This document shows positions 42,386 to 53,839 of a stretch of 64,000 nucleotides of DNA, one piece after another (within the stretch, counting starts at the first letter, position 1; every line of letters starts with the position of its first letter). This DNA comes from Undaria pinnatifida (Eukaryota > Sar > Phaeophyceae > Laminariales > Alariaceae). Location: positions 22,927,018 through 22,991,017 of the forward strand of contig JABAKD010000002.1 of assembly GCA_012845835.1 (NCBI GenBank), given 5' to 3'. A model generated the notes under the pieces. The model searched no databases and was not told where the DNA came from. It was given only the letters and a program-made list of their open reading frames with translations. A program made the position numbers and the translations under genes.

Positions 42386-43551
42386 AGAGTGTTTGCGAAA
42401 GTACGTTTTTAGAAATTTACTTCTTCAAAAATTGTCCCGAAGGCAATATTTGCGGTAAATTTTTGAAAAAAAGGCAAAAATGTATTTTGTCGAAGGTAGG
42501 TTTTGATCAAAAGTTACGGTAAATTTTGTCTCTCTGTTTCATTGGCCTACAACACACCGAGCATTTGTCCGAGGCAGAACGCCTCTGCAAGGGTCTATAG
42601 CGCCCTAAGCAGGACCAGTTTGAAGCACCACGGCTGTTGTCACGACACAACACAAGCTACTAATACGAACGCACGGAGGATTGAGAGGGTAGTACCCTGA
42701 GCACGACGCGCAGGCGTAACATCAGAGATATGCAGCAGGCCGGTGATGAACCGTCTGTTGCTGCCCTCTGCGTCCGTGACCAAGGGTTCAGCGCTTGCTG
42801 CAAGCTGTGGTGAACTTCTCGCAGCTGGCGGAGTCGAACGCACGCACGCGGAGAGGAGCCTCAACGCAGAGAGCGACACCACGCGCCTTGATTGCGGCTA
42901 TCGTGTGCCGCATCTGGCAAGATAGGACTCGTATCGGTCCATCTGTGCGACAGCAGCCACCGCGCTTCTCCAACATCACCGCGACTGAAGCGTGGCATGA
43001 CTTTCGGTTTAGGGCAGAGGAGCGGAAACTCCTCTGCCCTAAACCGCTGCGTTCACTGCGGATTCTTCGCAGGGTGGTGCTTCGCAATAACAGGTCCACG
43101 TTCCATGGGGAAACTGCGCTTCGCCTTCCCTTCCGTCGCATGAGGAAGGCGTTGCTCTGCTTGTAGCACGTGTAATGAGGTAGTCCCTGCTCACAAGGAG
43201 TTTTTTACGCGCGAGACAGACCGCCATACCTCTGATTTGTAGTCTGTTGGGTGCTTGCATGTACCGTGTTCCAGGTACTGCTGCACCTGAAACGAGAGGC
43301 TCGAGACTGGAGTACGTACAACGAGTACTCGTATATCGTATAATACTACGAGTACTCGTACTGCTGCTGCTGTACTCGTACGTATATTACAATCGCGCAC
43401 ATCCCCGTTTCCCTACTAAATTTCGGAGGCGTCGCCTGCAGGATTTTGTTTACCGCTAGCGCAAACACACCAAAAACTCGGTGGGAAGGCAATTCACTTT
43501 TTTTAGCGGAAGGCAAGTAAATTTTTAGAAACGTATTTTCGCAAACACTCT
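42386..43551. mobile_element. 1.16-kb TIR element, copy 1
   Basis: Left end AGAGTGTTTGCGAAAGTACG and inverted right end AGAGTGTTTGCGAAAATACG (19 of 20). ATT flanks it on both sides. The second copy is at 50688-51846 in the opposite orientation. Both hold a hairpin at the centre (here 43013-43056; stem GGTTTAGGGCAGAGG, ~10-nt loop) and conserved frames. A frame on this strand reads ATPRALIAAIVCRIWQDRTR and ITATEAWHDFRFRAEE. The latter weakly recalls the region before the nuclease in Harbinger-type transposases, but no DDE triad is present. The flanking block matches the uninterrupted relic at 6595-6760. Confidence 0.75.
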
Positions 43552-43640
43552 ATTATTCCCGCGATAAATACGGAGGCACACACCGTAGTGGGGAGGGGGG
43601 AGAAGAGCCTGCTCAGTGACCTCGGATCTGAATAAAGTCA
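43552..43640 (+). repeat. Right half of the interrupted long-TIR relic
   Basis: Reads 'cgcgataaatacggaggcac ... gtggggaggggggagaagag', continuing the block left at 42346-42385. The uninterrupted version is at 6595-6760. Confidence 0.5.
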
Positions 43641-43829
43641 AGGGAGGGAGAAGGAGAAAGAAAAAATGCGAAGATGACAGACGGGGTGAGCGAAAAAAAA
43701 ACACTGGTATATAATGTACAAGGTTTCGTGCTTACACGCAACGCTAAGCCAACGCGATTCCAAGACCACCGAGCAATGGAATGGTCGGTCGAAGCGAAGT
43801 TGCTGTTTGGTGAGGATATTATTTAGAGT

Positions 43830-45035
43830 AAAATACGCTCCAGCTGTGACATCGAATTTTTTGTCGAAACTCATCTTTGCAAGCTGTGCGTGACACTCCG
43901 ATCGCGCGTATTGCTGGGTGTGTGTCCTCGTTAAGGATATAGGTCGGCGACTCCCATAAAACTAGCGTGTACCAGGGTCAACAGTGTGATGTTAATCAAT
44001 CTATCCACGGAAACAATAAAAACCCGTTTTTGAGGGGGACAAAATCTGATGGCTGTATGATATTGTATTGGCCCTAAACTAGTACCTGGTGCGTGGTGCA
44101 TACGTGCGTACGTAACAGGGCTGACGGCTACTGCCGGCACTGACCGCCGAAATATTACGAAAATTAAATTACACTCCAGCTGTGAGATCGAATATTTTGT
44201 CGAAACTCGTCTTTGCAAGCTATGTGCGATATTCCGATCGCGCGTATCACGGGTTGTGTGTCCTCGTTAAGGATATAGGACGGCGACTCACTCTTGCAAC
44301 TACAGCAGTGTAGCTCTCAGGGTCTACAGGGTGATGTTAGGCAGTCTGTGCGCGGAAACTATAAAACCCGTTTCTGAGGGGGACAAAGTCTGACAGCTGC
44401 GGAAGGAAATGCATCAGTTTATCAATTGAATACTGTGAGTCGAATAACCGGTGAGGGGAGGACGGAGCTTTTAAAGACGTGGGGGCCTGATTCTGATCAA
44501 AAGGGGGGCGGGAGGGGGGGAGGGGGGGGAGGGGACGGGTGGGGCAGGTCAATTTGTGCGTGGAAACTTTAAATCCTTCTTGTGCGGGAGGGGGGGGGGG
44601 GAATGTGCCGGGGGGGGGGGGGGGGGCGGGGGGGGGGGGGCTTTAGGTCGCATACATGTAGGGGTTTGCTATACGCGTGGTGCTAGGTCTAGGCGATGGT
44701 GCGGGTGGTGGGGAAGGAGGGGGCGTTGGGGGCGGGGGTGGGTGGGAATTGCAGCAGCGGCATGGACGGCTCTAAAACGATAACGAGGTGATATCCAGGG
44801 CGTGGAAGTGTTTAGTACTCTAGCGGATTTCGATAATAGGTGGGGCGTTTAAGCAAGAGAAAGCAAGGAAAAGAGAAAGAAAAAAAAAAAAGGCGGGGGG
44901 GGCGGGGGGGGAGGGGGGGGGGGAGGGGGGGGGGAGGGGGGGGGGAGGGGGGGGGGAGGGTGGGAGGGTTTTCAAGAGGTTTAGGTCACATGATATTAAA
45001 ATACACTCCAGCTATGAGATCAAGGATTTGGTCCA
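43830..45035 (+). repeat. G-tract family cluster R5
   Basis: Head modules at about 43840-43990, 44165-44320 and 45000-45040. There are tail units, and a long G-rich stretch at 44585-44640 and 44895-44960. The second module is at 44650-44860. Confidence 0.7.
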
Positions 45036-46075
45036 AATATTATACCGCGAGTCCCGACATAATGTCGTTCTCACACGTTAACTCGCATAGTCAAGTCCGT
45101 GGTCACAAGACAGTCCCTAGTCTCTCTGGAGTGGGAGAACACGTGATAGCTCAAACCGAATGGGCAGCTCACCCGGCCGAAATACTGCGAGTGCTGGCAG
45201 TACGAGCAGTACAGAGCGGTGGGTCGGGCACCATCCCCAGTATCGAACACCGAAATACCGCGAGTACAGGCAGTATCAGCAGTACATAATTCGACGACGA
45301 AGGAGGAGGGCGACCGAGCGTCGACGGGCGGGGAAGAGACGGATTGAACTCTCTCTGAACGACATTTTTTTGTGTTTTTCAGATCAGCACCGCAAGCTGC
45401 GAGGAGCGTTTTTTTTTTGGGACGGGGGAGAAGGGGAACCGATTGCAATTGAGTGTCAACGAGAGCAAATGCGAAGGAGCGGGCCCAATGAGCTAAGGAG
45501 ATGAGGCGGCCATGGAGAACCACAGCTGGAGGATGGATGGCACGCGGGGACCCACGACCCGCACGCACACCATTATCACGAGAGCAGCGATCGTCTTTTT
45601 GTCCATTTTTTTTTTACGAGGCAGTAGTACAACATATTACTTACGTCGCTGATTTTTGTAGAGTTGGTAGAAGAATTGCATATCCTTCATGGGGAACGAC
45701 CCCCTGCAATATTTTCGATTTTCAGGCACGGGCGTCGTAGCTGCGCTGCAACCTGTCAGATAACTCGGGAGGACGGGCGGGGTGATCATTGATATTTGTA
45801 TGGTGTTTTTTTTGTTCGGTTGCTCTTTTTTCACTGCATGCCCGCGGGTCGTCACTCTGACAGCACTCCAGACAGCAGGCGTATTCCTCTGTGCTCACGA
45901 TTACCTTACCGTGCGGTTCGTACGGGACAGGCAGCCCAACCGCTGTAGTCTGTAGCCGCGAGTTGGTTAGTTGTGGGAACGAGGGAGCTCTATGCTGTAG
46001 TTGAGTGGATACCCGCGGTGAGTTCAGCTTGCACATTAAATCATTTCACTCGTGCGCCTTCGTATCGTGCGTTTT
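45036..46075. other. No gene resolved; one minus-strand exon candidate
   Basis: A LINE-tail relic lies at about 45069-45135 (minus). The minus-strand frame at 45722-46036 includes VGLPVPYEPHGKVIVSTEEY and CCLECCQSDDPRACSEK, Cys-rich and possibly real, but I cannot place it in a family or a spliced model. Confidence 0.3.
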
Positions 46076-46345
46076 AGGCGGGAAAGCGTAGTATTTCCAG
46101 GGCGATTTTGTATTTTGTTTGGTTTTTCGGATCTTCTTAGGGCTCCAGCACCTTCGTGTGACGACAGACTCTGGATGTTTGACAAGAGTTAATGTGCGAC
46201 AACAACAACAACAACTGAAGCCTTTTCTTTGTCGTAAGCCTTCAGTTGTTGTTGTTGTTGTCGCACATTAACTCTTGAAAAAATCTGGCGTCCGTGGTCA
46301 CACAAAGGTGCAGGAGCCTTAAGAAGATCCGAAAAACAAATGAAA
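46076..46345. repeat. Palindrome of two LINE-tail copies, tail to tail
   Basis: Left arm about 46127-46220 and right arm about 46238-46333 are inverted copies: 'cggatcttcttagggctcc', 'agagttaatgtgcgac', then (AAC)n. A short loop of about 17 nt separates the arms (ctgaag...cttcag). Arms are ~95 bp with few mismatches. Confidence 0.75.
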
Positions 46346-46398
46346 AAGATGAGTATTGACCTGAAACTCGTCAAACTCACGGCTGACGTCCTTGAAAA
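46337..46398 (-). repeat. G-tract family head relic
   Basis: Complement of 'gacgtcagccgtgagttt' and 'caggtcaatactcatctt', as at 36845-36905. Confidence 0.5.
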
Positions 46399-46469
46399 TT
46401 AGTTATAAAATGAAGTAAAAATTCCAAGTTTATGTTCTGTAGGGTTTGTGGATTCCGGGTAAGGGTATG

Positions 46470-46745
46470 GGAGTCTTACGGAATTTCCAGAAGTTCCGGG
46501 TATTGTGGCACGGGCGTACAGAACTCACAGAAGTTCCGGACGTACACAAAAGGTGCGGTACCCATACCTCGGGTAGTGTGGCACGGGGTGTACAGAACTC
46601 ACAGAAGTTCCGGGTTCGGGTATGAATGTCCTACAGAACTAACAGAAGTTCGGGTACGGGTATGAAAGTCTCAACAGAACTTTCAGAAGTTCCGGGTATG
46701 TCGTCACGGGCGTACAGAACTTACAGAAGTCCAGGCTACCGGTAA
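46470..46745 (+). repeat. Minisatellite with 'acagaactcacagaagttcc' core
   Basis: About seven copies of acagaact.acagaagttcc separated by 'gggta.gggtatg' spacers of variable length. Confidence 0.75.
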
Positions 46746-47329
46746 TACCCGGATAAATGCACACCCCCCCGGGGGAAAGTCCGACTTGAAGTGGAAGATT
46801 TAATCCAACTTGCATAGATGGCATGTTCTCACTGGGACAATGTCCCCGAGGCAATCTGTCGTAGCTTTGAGGGAATTGTGAATTATCGACAAAACTACCA
46901 CCGGGAGAGGCGATAAATCGTGAACCTCAACGTGTGGCGACCGGGGCAACAGCCGCGCTCACGGCTATACTGCGCTGTAACAGGTCATACCACAGCGTAC
47001 CCCGGCTATGGCACTTCAAAACAAATAATGGCGGTCGCAAGCCCATATTTGCCACCACAGCTCGATAAGCCAAGTGCCTCGACAAAGAAGCGAAACTACC
47101 GAAAACACAGATGATAGTTCAAGACGTCGATGGTAGCTGCCTCGCCGTCACGACAGATCTGTGTAATATTCCGATCGGAAAAAATATTGACTATATGAAA
47201 CACGTGGTTTCCCGATAGGAGCCAAATTCGTAGTTGCCACCAAATTGAATCGAATTCAATTCGATTAATAAAAAATGAACATTTTCTATTCAAAAATGTC
47301 CGTCGTTAATATTTGTTGTTGTTCTGGTT
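46746..47329. other. No gene seen
   Basis: No exon or element end could be supported. Confidence 0.35.
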
Positions 47330-47410
47330 GTTGTTCTCACATTAACTCGCATAATCAAGTCCGTGGTCGCAGAACAGGCTCCAGTCACTCTGGAGCTAAG
47401 GAAAACCCCA
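47330..47410 (-). repeat. LINE-tail repeat
   Basis: Minus-strand copy ending 'gagttaatgtgagaacaaca'. The body 'gactggagcctgttctgcga' matches 53600-53680. Confidence 0.6.
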
Positions 47411-48293
47411 GGGAAAAACACACACCAAAGGTGGTACACGCATCTATCACAGCTGACGCAATTCATGCCTCCACCAGGAACATGTAAAAGTGAAATCGGG
47501 AGTCAGCCTACGATGTGCCAGGTCCATACTGATGCATACGTCTCACTACTCGCGCCTGGAAAAACCGACTATACCGCTTGCCACCCAAGAAAGACTACCA
47601 CGTATATTGCACGTAGTACCTATCACTACGCATACGCACGACAGACGCAAGTCAATTGGAAAAAAGAAACAAATAAAATAAAAAATAATAAAGAAAAGGC
47701 AAGACAAAAATGCGAAAAACGAAAAAGGAGAGGAAAGACAAGAAAAGACAACATGAGGAAGCAAGGAAAGGAAAAGAGCAAACATGTCATACTAGCAGAC
47801 CCTAGGAACTGACTAAAGACGGCATTGAGTTCATGGCGGGAATCAAGTGCGTCATCAAAAGCACTGAGGAGAAAACGCAACATGGCGGAAAAATCAGGGC
47901 GGTATTACGCTATCTTGTGACGGCCATTGGAAGGCCCACAAATTTCAAGACGATGATTGCCAGACCCAGACTTCAGACTCTTGGGCAGACCCAGACTTCA
48001 GACTCTTGGGCAGGACGCCCCCCCTTCTCCCCCCCCCCCCTTCTTCCCCCCCCCCTTCCCCCCTTCCCCCCTCCCCCCCCAATATAATACGTGCCTACGG
48101 GTTAGCAACGGAAGAAACATAAACAGGACCTACAGCAGTAGGTGCTACTATCATGTACGATACGTACCGTCACCGTTTTCTAATTTCTAGAAGGGGTACG
48201 AGCTGTGTTCCAGCGAAAGCAGGAACGTTTCGGCTTGAGACTTTTGCGCCCTAATCGAAAACGAGTTGGAAAACGAAATTTGGCAAGGTTCTC
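47411..48293. other. No gene; simple sequence and a short tandem repeat
   Basis: A 25-bp unit (cagacttcagactcttgggc...) is repeated at about 47962-48013, followed by a pyrimidine-rich tract at 48018-48082. The Lys/Arg-rich frame near 47640-47800 is A-rich low complexity. Confidence 0.45.
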
Positions 48294-48994
48294 AGACCTG
48301 CTATTATGGATTATTTTTGAGCGATTATTTCTGGCGATTATTTTTCTATGTTTGAAGCTCCAGAAATAAGTGCATGAGAAATAAGGGGCGTCCATTACGG
48401 CTTTTGATTGTTGGAAAGTTGTTTTATTTTGAATTGGTAGGTCTTGTTTTGCCGTTTGCCTTTGTTTTTGAAAATCTGGCACGTACATTGTCGCCGGCGA
48501 CATTAGGTCACCGCCGCCTCTGCAGCTGTCTCTGCTGCTGTGCTGCTGCTGTGCCTCTGGTGTAGTGTGCCTGTGGTGGTTTCGATGGTGGTGGTGCTGC
48601 TGCTGTCGCGTTTGTGTGAGGACGAAGCTCTGTCTCGCACACAACAAGCACGGTATCCTGTCGTAGGTGTGTTTGTGATTCATTGTTGTGGGTGATAGGT
48701 GACGTGTACAGCAGACAGGTATCATACAAGGTACAGCATAGGCAGTGGTGACATGTGAATACTTAGTACGAGGTGGTATCCAAAAGCCAAATGATCCCAG
48801 TTCTGAGAGGTTGGTACATAGAGCTGTTATTTCTTGGCTCAGAAATCAGCAAATCCGCTGATTTCTGGCCTCAATTATCTCTGAAATCAGAAATAACGAT
48901 GGTTTCCGGTCCCATTTGGATGGTTTTTATTTTTGGCGTCGGAGATCCCTGTTAAGGAGAGAAATAATCGATGATTCGCCATAATAGTTGGTCT
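48294..48994. mobile_element. MITE-like element, copy 1 (0.70 kb)
   Basis: Bounded by AGACCTGCTATTATGG and the complement of AGACCAACTATTATGG. It carries CTG-rich sequence near 48525-48605 and internal hairpins such as 'agaaatcagc...gctgatttct'. No transposase. It is followed 8 bp later by a second copy in the same orientation. Confidence 0.65.
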
Positions 48995-49002
48995 TCTTTC
49001 TT

Positions 49003-49700
49003 AGACCTACTATTATGGGTTTTTTTTGAGCGACTACATTTTCTGGCGATTTTTTTTTCTAGTTTTGAGGCTCCAGAAATAAGTGCGTGAGAAATAAGGG
49101 GCGTCCATTATAGCTTCTGATTTTTGGAAAGTGGTTTTATTTTTGGTTGGTAGGTCTTGTTTTGCCGTTCGCCTTCATGTTGGAAAATCTGGCACGTACA
49201 TTGTCGCCGGCGACGGTAGGTCACCGCCGCCTCTGCTGCTGTCTCTGCTGCTGTGCTGCTGCTGTGATGTGCCTGTGGTGGTTTTGATGATGGTGGTGCT
49301 GCTGCTGTCGCGTTTGTGTGAGGACGAAGCTCTGTCTCGCACACTAGAAGCGCAGTATGCTGTCGTAGGTGTGTTTGTGATTCATTGTTGTGGGTGATGG
49401 GTGACGTGTACAGCAGACAGGTATCATACCAGGTACATAGTAGGCAGTGGTAACATGTGATACTTGGTATGTACGAGGTAGTATCCAAAAGTCAAATAAC
49501 CCCAGTTCTGAGAGGTTGGAAAAGCTGTTATTTCCGGGCTCAGAAATCAGCAAGTCCGCTGATTTCTGGCCTCGATTATTTCTGAACCCAGGAATAACGG
49601 TGATTTCTGGTCCCACATTGGATGGTTCTTATTTTTGGCGTCGGTGATCCCTGTTAAAGAGAGCAATTATCGCTGAAAATATTGCCATAATAGTAGGTCT
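49003..49700. mobile_element. MITE-like element, copy 2 (0.70 kb)
   Basis: Bounded by AGACCTACTATTATGG and its exact complement CCATAATAGTAGGTCT. About 90% similar to copy 1 by eye. Same CTG-rich block and hairpins. Confidence 0.7.
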
Positions 49701-50061
49701 TGCGGAAAAATGTCATGTTGGCCTTTTTTGTGAAGGTGTTTTTTTGGTGAAGGAAGTAAATTTTAACGAATTTTTATTCTTTTTTGGCAACTTTTGTCCC
49801 AAAATTACTGAAAATTACAGACGAAAAAAACAAACATACAAAAAGGCCGTTCTCACGATGCTTCACATGCTCGTCAAGAAAAACCCTGCCAAATTTGGTT
49901 TTCCAACTCTTGTTGGATCCGGGCGCGTAAGTGATTTCCGTGGAAACGAAAAATGCACGTAAGGTTCCCAAAGAGCCCAATACATTGTTCTAGTACTTTG
50001 GCAGGCGTTTCATTCAACAGCCTTGCACGGCTCATCAAACAAAACAAGCAAGGGTACGCGC
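49701..50061. other. No gene seen
   Basis: A/T-rich; nothing supported. Confidence 0.35.
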
Positions 50062-50330
50062 GGTTAGGGTCGAGTCGGGAAAATGTGGTCGGGTCGGGAA
50101 CGGGTCGGGACGAGAACGGGAATCCCGAGTGTATTTCGTTCCCGACCGCGACCTCCCGACCCCTTCCCGACCTTGGCCTCTGTTCCGTCGTCTACCGTCC
50201 CGACTTGCGGCATTTTGTTCCCGTCCCGACTGTTTCCTCCCTCGCCGCAAGGTTTATCTCCAACTTTTCCCGTCCCGCCGTCCGCCCAGTTGTTCCCATC
50301 TCATCCCGACGTTCGCACACAGTTTTCCCT
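50062..50330. repeat. Degenerate minisatellite of 'gtcccgac' type
   Basis: Repeated gggtcggga, cgggaacggg, cttcccgacc and cgtcccgac. The same vocabulary recurs at 52780-52985, so both may be remnants of one element. Confidence 0.5.
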
Positions 50331-50687
50331 ATCCCGCAACTCACTACTTGTACGGCAGTGGCAGATGTTCCCATCCCATCTTCCGTATGAGTCGTTAAAC
50401 AATACCTGGTACAGCAGTACTTGAAACTTTTTTTGACACATGAAAATTATATGACTATGGATGCAACACTGGATTACTCCAATTTGGATTATTCAACTTT
50501 GGATGCAACAGCTGCATGCAGCAGACAGTCAGTAGTCTAGTATAGGTACGAGGTATGTATAGATTGTCCGTTTAATTTTTGTAATTGTTTTAATTCCCCC
50601 CCTCCCGCCTTTTTGTAATTTTTTTTTTACGAGCTTCAGCTATGAGGCGATATATAATGCTTGAAAGTTGTTTTGAACAGTAGAAAA
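50331..50687. other. No gene seen
   Basis: Nothing supported beyond short repeats of 'ggattattc' and 'ttggatgcaaca' near 50460-50515. Confidence 0.35.
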
Positions 50688-51846
50688 AGAGTGTTTGCGA
50701 AAATACGTTTCTAAAAATTTACTTGCCTTCCGCTAAAAAAAGTAAATTGCCTTCCCACCGAGTTTTTGGTGTGTTTGCGCTAGCGGTAAACAAAATCCTG
50801 CAGGCGACGCCTCCGAAATTTAGAAGGGAAACGGGGATGTGCGCGATTGTAATATACGTACGAGTACAGCAGCAGCAGTGCGAGTTACTGCTCTATAGTA
50901 CTATACGATACGAGTACTCGTTGTACGTACTCCAGTCTCGAGCCTCTCGTTTCAGGTGCAGCAGTACCTGGAACACGGTACATGCAAGCACCCAACAGAC
51001 TACAAATTAGAGGTATGGCGGTCTGTCTCGCGCGTAAAAACTCCTTGTGAGCAGGGACTACCTCATTACACGTGCTACAAGCAGAGCAACGCCTTCCTCA
51101 CGCGACGGAAGGGAAGGCGAAGCGCAGTTTCCCCATGGAACGTGGACCTGTTATTGCGAAGCACCACCCTGCGAAGAATCTGCACGCAGCGGTTTAGGGC
51201 AGAGGAGTTTCCGCTTCTCTGCCCTAAACCAAAAGTCATGCCACGCTTCAGTCGCGGTGATGTTGGAGAAGCGCGGTGGCTGCTGTCGCACAGATGGACC
51301 GATACGAGTCCTATCTTGCCAGATGCGGCACACGATAGCCGCAATCAAGGCGCGTGGTGTCGCTCTCTGCGTTGAGGCTCCTCTCCGCGTGCGTGCGTTC
51401 GACTCCGCCAGCTGCGAGAAGTTCACCACAGCTTGCAGCAAGCGCTGAACCCTTGGTCACGGACGCAGAGGGCAGCAACAGACGGTTCATCACCGGCCTG
51501 CTGCATATCTCTGATGTTACGCCTGTGCGTCGTGCTCAGGGTACTACCCTCTCCATTCTCCGTGCGTTCGTTGCTTGTACTGCTGCTGTGCAAACAGCGG
51601 TGCTTGTCCTGTTTGTCCCGTGGTTGGGGCGCTATAGACCCTTGCAGAGGCGTTCTGCCTCGGACAAATGCTCGGTGTATTGTAGGCCAATGAAACAGAG
51701 AGACAAAATTTACCGTAACTTTTGATCAAAACCTACCTTCGACAAAGTACATTTTTGCCTTTTTTTCAAAAATTTACCGCAAATATTGCCTTCGGGACAA
51801 TTTTTGAAAAAGTAAATTTCTAAAAACGTACTTTCGCAAACACTCT
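50688..51846. mobile_element. 1.16-kb TIR element, copy 2
   Basis: Inverted relative to copy 1 at 42386-43551 and highly similar. Ends AGAGTGTTTGCGAAAATACG and, inverted, AGAGTGTTTGCGAAAGTACG. AAAA lies on both sides. The central hairpin is at 51191-51232. Frames for MPRFSRGDVGEARWLLSHR on one strand and ITATEAWHDFWFR on the other are preserved between copies, but I cannot tell which, if either, is coded. Confidence 0.75.
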
Positions 51847-52779
51847 AAAATCCCAAAAAAATGTACAATAGGGGGTTGTTTAAAAACAAAAAGGTGGAAA
51901 AAAAACACTTGAAAATAGAATTGGAAAACACGAAAAACATTCAATGTGTCAGCTGCTGGGAGTTCTGAGTTATTTGTTCCTGCACACCCCCTGTGCGCAC
52001 GCACGAGACATGGCAATCATGGACGCGTTGTGGAGGTGGATGGTGCCGGCGGGTCTGCTTCGTCGGCTCAAGCAGAGCCACCCCAGGCATCCCCAGCCCA
52101 GCTCCGGTGAACCATTTCGTTGGTGGTGGCCCCGTACAGTTGGGAGAGTCCGCTGTGGGCAACAACAGCAAATGCTTGGGGCGTGTGGCTGTATGTCGCA
52201 GAGATCGAGGCAGATGTACCAGTACGTGCGTATGACTAGTACAATACCGGTAATCACACCAGCACGTACGTACGAGCTGGGCCAGCCAAGGCGCTGCGAG
52301 AACGGTTGATTATGCCCCGCTCAATAATGCGAATTTCAACATGAATTTTTGACATGGTGTTGTTTATGTCCTAACCAACCTTTGAGATGCCATCCCGTTT
52401 TTTTTTTTTTTTCCTGGATATGTGAGATCCAAAAACCCGTGAAAACAAAAAACGGCCGTAACTAGAGGGACAAAACGAAAAATAGAAGGGGATGGTACCG
52501 AATACATTGACACGCGTGATTAAAATACGAGGTTAAAATTTGAGTCCGAAAATTGCAAATTTTAGCGGGCATCGCAGTCAAACCGCCTTATTCGTTATTA
52601 TTACTTTTTTTAGTGAAAGAAGCAGTCGCACTTAATCAAGGTCAAACCAAGTGATAGTAGTGGTAGCTGTTGATAAATACGAGGTATTAATTGCACTCGC
52701 TATCGTTTCCCTCTTTTCAACCGTTGTCTCCAGCCCGCGTTCGTTCTCGATCGTGCTCCCAACCATTCCGGACAGCATC
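51847..52779. other. No gene recognised
   Basis: A 121-codon plus-strand frame at 51944-52309 (SHPRHPQPSSGEPFRWWW) has no recognisable domain. The rest is A/T-rich. Confidence 0.3.
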
Positions 52780-52985
52780 TCCCGGCCATATCCTGACTAC
52801 GTTGCCGACCGATTTCCCGACTGTGTTCCCGACCGTTTTCCCGACTACGTTCCCGATCGATTTCCGGACTGTTCCCGGCCGATTTCCCGACTATGCTGCC
52901 GAGCGATTTCCCGACTATGTTGCCGACCGATTTCCGGACCTTCTCCCGACCCGTTCCATGATCCCGTCCCGTCCCATCCCGCCAG
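52780..52985 (+). repeat. Minisatellite of 'gatttcccgactatgttgcc' type
   Basis: About eight imperfect ~21-24-bp units of the form cgatttcccgactatgttcc, C-rich. It translates as repeated DRFPDYV and is not regarded as a gene. Confidence 0.65.
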
Positions 52986-53589
52986 TAAATCGTCGACTCC
53001 GGCCCCGTCCCGTCAACCAAACGGCTTCGCGCCTTCCCGTCCCATTCCCGTCCCGCGGTAAGCAAACGGGTACCTTTTCCCATACCGTCGCTCGGGAAGA
53101 CCCCCAAAAAAATCCGCCTGCAGCGGGCTAAACGGTTACCGTCTCGTACCGACCGGTGCATTCGTTACCGCGCGTACCCTTGACAACAAGTGCCATGGAC
53201 GCCTTCCCCTTGCTGATGCGATCATGTCAACATATCTAGTAGTCTCGTGTCGAAATACTCGGCATATTGACGGATACATGGTCTGAATACGATTTATATA
53301 GATTTTAATGTAGGAAGCTTTAACCCCTACGAAGTAACGCCTCCCCAAGCAATAAAGCAACACGAACAATGCCCATATCTCGCGAACTACAACTCGCACG
53401 CCCAAAATCTCTTCACCGATGTGCTCCCCTTGTTCATGCGGTCATTTCGATATCTTTAGTGTCGACATATCCAGCGTATTCCGTTCTGCATTGCCCGAAG
53501 GTGGAATTTGATGATTTTTCCTGGAACCAGCTCGTATGTGTGCAGCAACAGCCTTTGTTACCGTGATCTCCTCCTCCGTATGTTATTGT
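52986..53589. other. No gene seen
   Basis: No supported exon. The (cccgt)-rich tail of the minisatellite extends to about 53055. Confidence 0.35.
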
Positions 53590-53680
53590 TGTATTTGTTG
53601 TTCTCACATTACCTCGCATCATAATGAAGTCCGTGGTCGCAGGACAGGCTCCAGTCACTCTGGAGCTGAGGAATACCCTG
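53590..53680 (-). repeat. LINE-tail repeat
   Basis: Minus-strand copy matching 47330-47410 ('ctccagagtgactggagcct', 'gaggtaatgtgagaacaaca'). Confidence 0.6.
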
Positions 53681-53749
53681 TATAACGTGCCGTATCACAT
53701 CATATGAATACGTGTGGACGTGTAATATAGCGGCGATTTGGTGACTTGG

Positions 53750-53839
53750 TTAACCCCTTTACAACTGGAAACCCGTTTTTGGGGACAAAATTACTTGGGT
53801 TTAGTACATGGAGGGGTTCGGGGGCTCTAAAGGGGTTAA
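53750..53839. mobile_element. piggyBac-like mini-element (90 bp)
   Basis: TTAA CCCCTTTA ... TAAAGGGG TTAA: eight-base inverted ends flanked by TTAA on both sides, the piggyBac target. It is very short, so chance or an unrelated palindrome is possible. Confidence 0.35.

Noticed and set aside
42788-43141. 117-codon frame conserved in both TIR-element copies
   Set aside because: Conservation is expected from near-identity of the copies; both strands are open, so it is not proof of coding. Kept only as a note under the element.
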